NCBI GenBank assembly: GCA_964359095.1
Contig: CAYHRJ010000024.1
Location: 1-15,890 of the forward strand
DNA length: 15,890 nt
Reading direction: 5' to 3'
Source: JACRJW01 sp964359095
GTDB taxonomy: Bacteria; Patescibacteriota; Patescibacteriia; UBA9934; GWF2-40-263
Below are positions 11,576-15,890 of the stretch, one piece after another (the stretch's first letter is position 1; every line of letters starts with the position of its first letter). The notes below the pieces were generated by a model, which was not told the DNA's origin, did no database searches, and worked only from the letters and a program-made list of their open reading frames with translations. The position numbers were made by a program, and so were the translations under genes.

Positions 11576-12854
11576 ATCGCCAGTTCTCTTCTTGTCGCAC
11601 AAGCAAATCCTTCGCACGTAATGGTTCGGCCATCAGATCCTTCACCACACGCTCCATGCGTGCTGACTGAGAGCCTTTCACGAGAATAATGTCGCCCTTT
11701 TTTATTTGAGAATCAAGCCATCGCCCAGCGTTTGTTGAATCTGAAAAATGTTGTGTTTGCAATTCTGAAAGTCCGGCATCGATGGCGCCACGTTGTGTGT
11801 GCACGGATAACTCACCGATCGTAACGAGCAGATCAACACCGGCTTCTGCCGCGCGCATCCCAAGCAATCGGTGTTCGCTCTCACTTACAGGCCCCAACTC
11901 GGCCATGTGGCCAAGCACTGCAATTCGTCGAGCCGATTCGACTGGGCTAAAGCCAATGAGAACATCAAGCGCCGCGACCATTGAGGCTGGCGCTGCGTTG
12001 TAACTGGCGTCCAGGATGAGAGACCCCTTGATTCCTGGAATCGGATTCATGCGTCCAGGCTCAAGTTTTACTTTTGAAATTTTGGAAAGGATCTCGTCGT
12101 GTGTGAGACCGAGGTGCTTTGCAATAGCGATGGCTGGGAGAAACACGCTGACGTTTGCTTTTCCAAGAATGTTCACGAGCTCAAGTTTCATCTCATCATG
12201 ATCTGGCGTCGTCACATCGACCTTCACAGTTGAAAATGTTTCGCCAGGTTCAAAAGAAAAATCATCGCGCGTTGTGAGTTCGTAGTTGCTTGCGCGAACC
12301 TGCGCAGACTCCGAAAAACCGTAGGTTACAACCTGAGCGGCCGCGTGACCACTTGTTCCGATCACGAGTGGATCGTCAGCATTCAACAGACACAGTCCGT
12401 CGGATGCTGTGCGCGTGAGGAGAATTGCTTTCTCTTCTGCGAGTGCGGGAATGGATGCAAAAAATTCAGCGTGCACAGGTGAGATGCGCGTGAGCACAGA
12501 AATCTTTGGACTCGCGATGTCACACAGATGTGTCATGTCGCCTGGATGGTCGATGCCGTACTCAAGTACAAATACCTGCGGGACATCGCGAGGTTTCATG
12601 AACAGAATCTTCAGCCAGCCGAACACAGATTTCCCAGGCGACGTTGCACCAAGAATCGAGAGAGGAACACCGAACTCGTTGTTATAATTTTTGATCGTGT
12701 TGCCAACGCGAAACTTCGCGGACAAAATCGTCGCGATCGCGTTTCGCACGCTCGTCTTTCCAACGGAGCCCGTCACAGCGATCACAAGTGGCTTGTGTCT
12801 GGCGATAAGCTTCTTGGCTTTTTTTGTAATGAGATTTTGGATGAGTTGTTTCAT
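11574..12854 (-). CDS. murF: MurF-like UDP-MurNAc-tripeptide:D-Ala-D-Ala ligase
   Basis: The 426-aa Mur ligase has the ATP-binding loop AVTGSVGKTSVR at 26-37, the NNEFGVPLSIL segment typical of MurF, EYGIDHPGDM, NADDP, ILDASYNAAPASM and VLGHMAELG, then the C-terminal ligase domain ending near VLVRQEENWR. It should add D-Ala-D-Ala to the UDP-MurNAc tripeptide, the last cytoplasmic step before lipid I. Compared with E. coli MurF (452 aa, P-loop near residue 105), the N-terminal UDP-substrate domain is missing: the P-loop is only 25 residues from the start, and ftsI lies immediately upstream. It is 17 bp after ftsI and presumably cotranscribed with it. No Shine-Dalgarno is seen. MurF is more likely than other Mur ligases given the sequence and context. 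Confidence 0.9.
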   Translation of the reverse strand: MKQLIQNLITKKAKKLIARHKPLVIAVTGSVGKTSVRNAIATILSAKFRVGNTIKNYNNEFGVPLSILGATSPGKSVFGWLKILFMKPRDVPQVFVLEYGIDHPGDMTHLCDIASPKISVLTRISPVHAEFFASIPALAEEKAILLTRTASDGLCLLNADDPLVIGTSGHAAAQVVTYGFSESAQVRASNYELTTRDDFSFEPGETFSTVKVDVTTPDHDEMKLELVNILGKANVSVFLPAIAIAKHLGLTHDEILSKISKVKLEPGRMNPIPGIKGSLILDASYNAAPASMVAALDVLIGFSPVESARRIAVLGHMAELGPVSESEHRLLGMRAAEAGVDLLVTIGELSVHTQRGAIDAGLSELQTQHFSDSTNAGRWLDSQIKKGDIILVKGSQSARMERVVKDLMAEPLRAKDLLVRQEENWR

Positions 12855-12871
12855 AGGGGAGGAAAGCTCTA

Positions 12872-14790
12872 TTATTCAATACTTCTTACTGGCGGAACCT
12901 CGAAATACTGTAACAGAAACTCGGCGATCTCTCCAAACAGTGGCGCAGCGGTTGATTCAGCCCAGACAACGTCTTTTGGATTGTCTATGCGGACGATCAT
13001 TGCAAATTTTGGATCCTCAACAGGACCGAAACCAGCAAATGAACCGATCGTGTTGTCTTGGGCGTATCCAATTCCTTCGGACTTCGCCACCTGAGCTGTA
13101 CCAGTTTTACCTCCAATGTAATAGCCAGGAACCCCAGCGCGTTTGCCATGCCCATACTCAACGACAGACACAAGCATAGCTGAAAGCGTTCTAGCAGTCT
13201 TTGAATCAATCACTTGTGCGATGTCTTGAGTCGTTCGCGTTTCAACAGATCCATCCGCGTGACGAATCTCGTCAACGATAAGGGGCTTCTTCAAAACTCC
13301 TCCGTTGGCAATCGCGGCGAAGGCCATCACGATCTGAAGAGGTGTGACAGTGATCCCCTGTCCAAACGTTGCGGTCGCTGAATAAATCTCTGACTCGTTA
13401 TCCAATGCTGAAATGTCCCCTTCAGATTCTGTTTCAAGCTCTATGCCTGTTCCCACACCAAATCCAAACGCGTGAACGTATTCTTCAAACGTCGTCATGC
13501 CCATGGCTCGCATTGCAAAAATCATTCCTGTGTTGATGGAATCCTCAAGCACTTGCGTCATTGCCACCGTGCCATACACTTTTCCCTCAGCGTTGCCAAT
13601 CGGTTTTGGCCATCCATCGACCATGACCGAACCTGTATCTGTAAAAGACGTTGTAGGGGTGACAGCTCCGACATCAACCGCTGCGGCCATCGTGACTGGT
13701 TTAAACACCGAACCAGGTTCGTAGGATTCAAAGATCGCTGGATTATTAAAGACGTTGATCGACGAGACTTCGTTGTATGCGTTTGGATCAAAGTCTGGCG
13801 CGCCACACATCGCCAACACTTTTCCAGTTGATGGTTGAATGATGATGACGGATCCTCCATCGGCTCCATGTTTTTCTACGGATGTCTGAAGCGCAGAACA
13901 CACTTTGTACTGAATCGTACGATCGATCGTGAGCACGATATCAGCGCCATCAACCGCGGGTTCAAGCTCTTGATCCGCAACTGCGATCAAGCGTCCTGCG
14001 ATGTCACGCTCAGAGCGAAGAGATCCTTGTGTGCCTGTGAGAATCTCGTCAAAATATCCCTCGATTCCGTATTTGCCAGATACACCTCCATCTTCGTTTG
14101 CACCGACGAATCCCAACACATGCCCGCTCATATCAGGCTCAGGGTAAAGACGGGAAGACTCACGGATATAAAAAATACCAGGTAGACTCAAGACAAGAAC
14201 CTTTTCAAGCGTTGCTTCGTCGAGCTCTCGCGCAATGGGCTCGTACGGATCTTCAGGTTGATCGAGTCTCNNNNNNNNNNNNNNNNNNNNNNNNNNNNNN
14301 NNNNNNNNNNNNNNNNNNNNNNNNNNNNNNNNNNNNNNNNNNNNNNNNNNNNNNNNNNNNNNNNNNNNNNTTCGTCGAGCTCTCGCGCAATGGGCTCGTA
14401 CGGATCTTCAGGTTGATCGAGTCTCTGTTCCAGAGCATCGATGGCTTCCTCTGCATAACCAAAAATTTCTCCAAGTGCCTCGGCCGTATCGTCGGCATCC
14501 ACTATCAATCGAGGATCCGCATAGACAAACGCTAGTTCTTGATTGGTAGCCACAGGAATGAGAGTCTCATCTTTATAGTCGTGCAGAAAAATGTTTCCAC
14601 GCTCAGGAATAAGTTCCTCAAATAATTCATGCTGGCCGCTGGCAAGAGCCGAGTAAAAGTCATGCTGAAGAACCTGGAGAACGAAAAGCTTCAACACGAT
14701 CACACCAGCAAAGGCAACGAGTGCAAAGCGGAAGATCTCCATACGCATGTCTGTGTCACCAGCTCTCACTTGTCGCCAACTTTTTCTCAT
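12872..14790 (-). CDS. ftsI: FtsI/PBP2-type peptidoglycan transpeptidase (interrupted by assembly gap)
   Basis: This is a class B penicillin-binding protein that cross-links peptidoglycan, probably at the septum. The gene is split by 100 N (14271-14370), but the 55 bp beside the gap are duplicated. Removing 14271-14425 joins both halves in frame to give 587 aa, normal for FtsI. Features on the merged protein: a short cytosolic start, one membrane anchor at about 19-41, the PBP dimerisation domain with IPERGNIF, then the transpeptidase with SVFK (catalytic Ser about 309), SIN (366-368) and KTG (510-512). The start ATG (14790) overlaps the upstream stop as ATGA, so translation is coupled. murF follows. 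The junction reads RELDEATLEKVL across the collapsed gap. Confidence 0.93.
14216..14425. other. Scaffold gap flanked by an identical 55-bp duplicate
   Basis: 14216-14270 and 14371-14425 are identical over 55 bases, with exactly 100 N between. This is the mark of two contig ends that overlap but were joined with a default gap. The true sequence most likely has one copy and no gap. Confidence 0.95.
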
Positions 14791-15890
14791 AGTCCGAACG
14801 AAAAAAGTGATCCTGTTCCTCGCGGATTTTTTCCTGAATGAACTTCTTCGCCATCGCTCACACCATCACCATCTGTGTCCGCTCGACCTCTGTCCGTTCC
14901 ATAAAACGCTTCCAGGATATCGTCCAACCCATCGAGATCGGCATCATCTGATTCTTCCACGACGATCACATGGAGGCGCGCAGACGATTCGGTCACGAGT
15001 TGCGTTCCCACTGGAAGACGAGCTGAGCTGTGTGACTCTGGCAGCGCGGCTTTCAAAATATCTTGAAACGAAATCGTCTCAGAAGGCGCAGAGATATCTG
15101 ACGCGTGATTGAAATCAGAAAACTCGATGCGTGCATCCATGAGAGCATTAGCAGCTCGCACTCGATACAGTAGATGATCCTGCTCTCCAATCCAGAATCG
15201 AAAAGTGACATCAGCAAGCTGTGTGGCAGAAGCGTGAGCCAAAATGCGATCTGCGTCATCTGGCTCCTCACCTGTCTTGGCGCGAACCAGATCGAGTAGA
15301 TACGTCTCAAAGGCATCCCCATCAATGGTTGCGTCAATGAGGCGCGTGTTGACTCCACCGATCATCTCGGTCAGTCCGTTGAATTCAACCAGAACGACAT
15401 CTGTGAGTGAAAGCACATAACGCAACCGCGCAACAGCCTCAGGATCCCAACCAGAGAGCGGGGTTATGAGTTCGATGGGAGCATCAAGTCCAGGCAAAAT
15501 CTCTCCCCAACTTTCGATCTCGCTCGCCTCAAACTCAACCCAGGTTTCCTCGTCAAATGAAACTCCAGGCACGGAGGGTCCTGGCGGGCTGTACGTCAAA
15601 TACGTTTTTCCCTCAATGGTTTTGATCTCGCCAAACAGATCCGTATACGCACCTGTTTGTGAAATACGTAAGACACGAAAAGCGGTTTGATGTGTGAGGG
15701 TGTTTTCCACGTCTGACATCAGCGTCCCTGTTGCATACAACGTCGTTGCCACACCACCCTTTCTCCAAGCGAAACCAGCGTCATGAGTGAAACTTGAGAG
15801 TTGAGACATCGCAATCGCCATGCGCCGCATCTCCACTTCTGGACGAAACTGCGTCAGCACCACGTAAGAAGCAAACAGTAAAGCCATCAC
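14787..15890 (-). CDS. Membrane-anchored protein with TSP3-like calcium-binding repeats (possibly 5'-partial)
   Basis: At least 367 aa are visible, and the frame is open at the window edge. It begins GTG ATG, so the true start may be here or outside. A hydrophobic segment (MALLFASYVVLTQF) at the N-terminus suggests a membrane anchor or signal. The long middle part has no motif I recognise; its DATIDGDAFETYLLDLVRA stretch recalls lipoprotein-type LppX/LolA-like folds, which is weak evidence. Near the C-terminus two acidic repeats, DADLDGLDD (about 317-325) and DTDGDGVSDGEE (about 338-349), match thrombospondin type 3 calcium-binding loops. Its stop overlaps the ftsI start (ATGA), in the position where ftsL often lies, so it may act in envelope growth. 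It is not a recognisable FtsL. Confidence 0.75.
   Translation of the reverse strand: MMALLFASYVVLTQFRPEVEMRRMAIAMSQLSSFTHDAGFAWRKGGVATTLYATGTLMSDVENTLTHQTAFRVLRISQTGAYTDLFGEIKTIEGKTYLTYSPPGPSVPGVSFDEETWVEFEASEIESWGEILPGLDAPIELITPLSGWDPEAVARLRYVLSLTDVVLVEFNGLTEMIGGVNTRLIDATIDGDAFETYLLDLVRAKTGEEPDDADRILAHASATQLADVTFRFWIGEQDHLLYRVRAANALMDARIEFSDFNHASDISAPSETISFQDILKAALPESHSSARLPVGTQLVTESSARLHVIVVEESDDADLDGLDDILEAFYGTDRGRADTDGDGVSDGEEVHSGKNPRGTGSLFSFGL

Noticed and set aside
12528..13094. 188-aa frame antisense to murF and ftsI
   Set aside because: It crosses the boundary of two well-supported genes and has no family match I recognise.
14098..14535. Frame reading through the N-run on the + strand
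   Set aside because: It is created by unknown bases and is antisense to ftsI.
14787..15890. Calling the gene before ftsI ftsL
   Set aside because: It is far too long, has a large extracytoplasmic domain and TSP3-like repeats, and shows no leucine-zipper coiled coil.

Overview
The window looks like a scaffold from a small-genome uncultivated bacterium of the Patescibacteria/CPR radiation. I infer this from the short HrcA (234 aa), the CPR-style GrpE start with a Cys-x-x-Cys pair, scarce Shine-Dalgarno sites, several genes that appear to start at or next to their transcription start, and the gene order. UGA acts as a stop in several genes, so this is not a code-25 lineage. I cannot name the class with confidence; Uhrbacteria- or Magasanikbacteria-like is a guess.

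Left part (1-2390, visibly AT-richer, all genes on +): a 3' fragment of a DinD/Bro-N type protein, then about 330 bp packed with hairpins, a SAM-dependent methyltransferase and an AEC-family permease. The methyltransferase and the permease are each bracketed by their own inverted repeat. The spacers fold like integron attC sites: RYYYAAC-like and GTT-like ends around a long imperfect stem with two inner hairpins. I read this as an integron-like cassette array, or the relic of one, abutting the 3' end of dnaK. No integrase is visible.

Middle (2394-8235, - strand): the heat-shock operon hrcA-grpE-dnaK, with a perfect CIRCE operator whose spacer contains the -10 box. Upstream on the same strand are a PP2C-fold protein lacking its metal-binding aspartates (probable pseudophosphatase) and a KefB-type cation:proton antiporter with a TrkA-N domain. 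No dnaJ follows dnaK.

Right part: a palindromic dispersed repeat lies between the divergent antiporter and an ABC-F ATPase (+). Then come a four-helix-bundle protein, tRNA-Glu(CUC) with a large palindrome touching its CCA end, and a DinJ/YafQ toxin-antitoxin pair. Next is an inverted partial copy of the 3' end of the ABC-F gene. From 11574 to the window end the - strand carries a cell-wall cluster: a membrane-anchored protein with calcium-binding TSP3-like repeats, ftsI (penicillin-binding protein) and murF.

The scaffold has one 100-N gap inside ftsI. The same 55 bp lie on both sides of it, and collapsing the duplicate restores a single 587-aa frame, so the gap is an assembly artefact.
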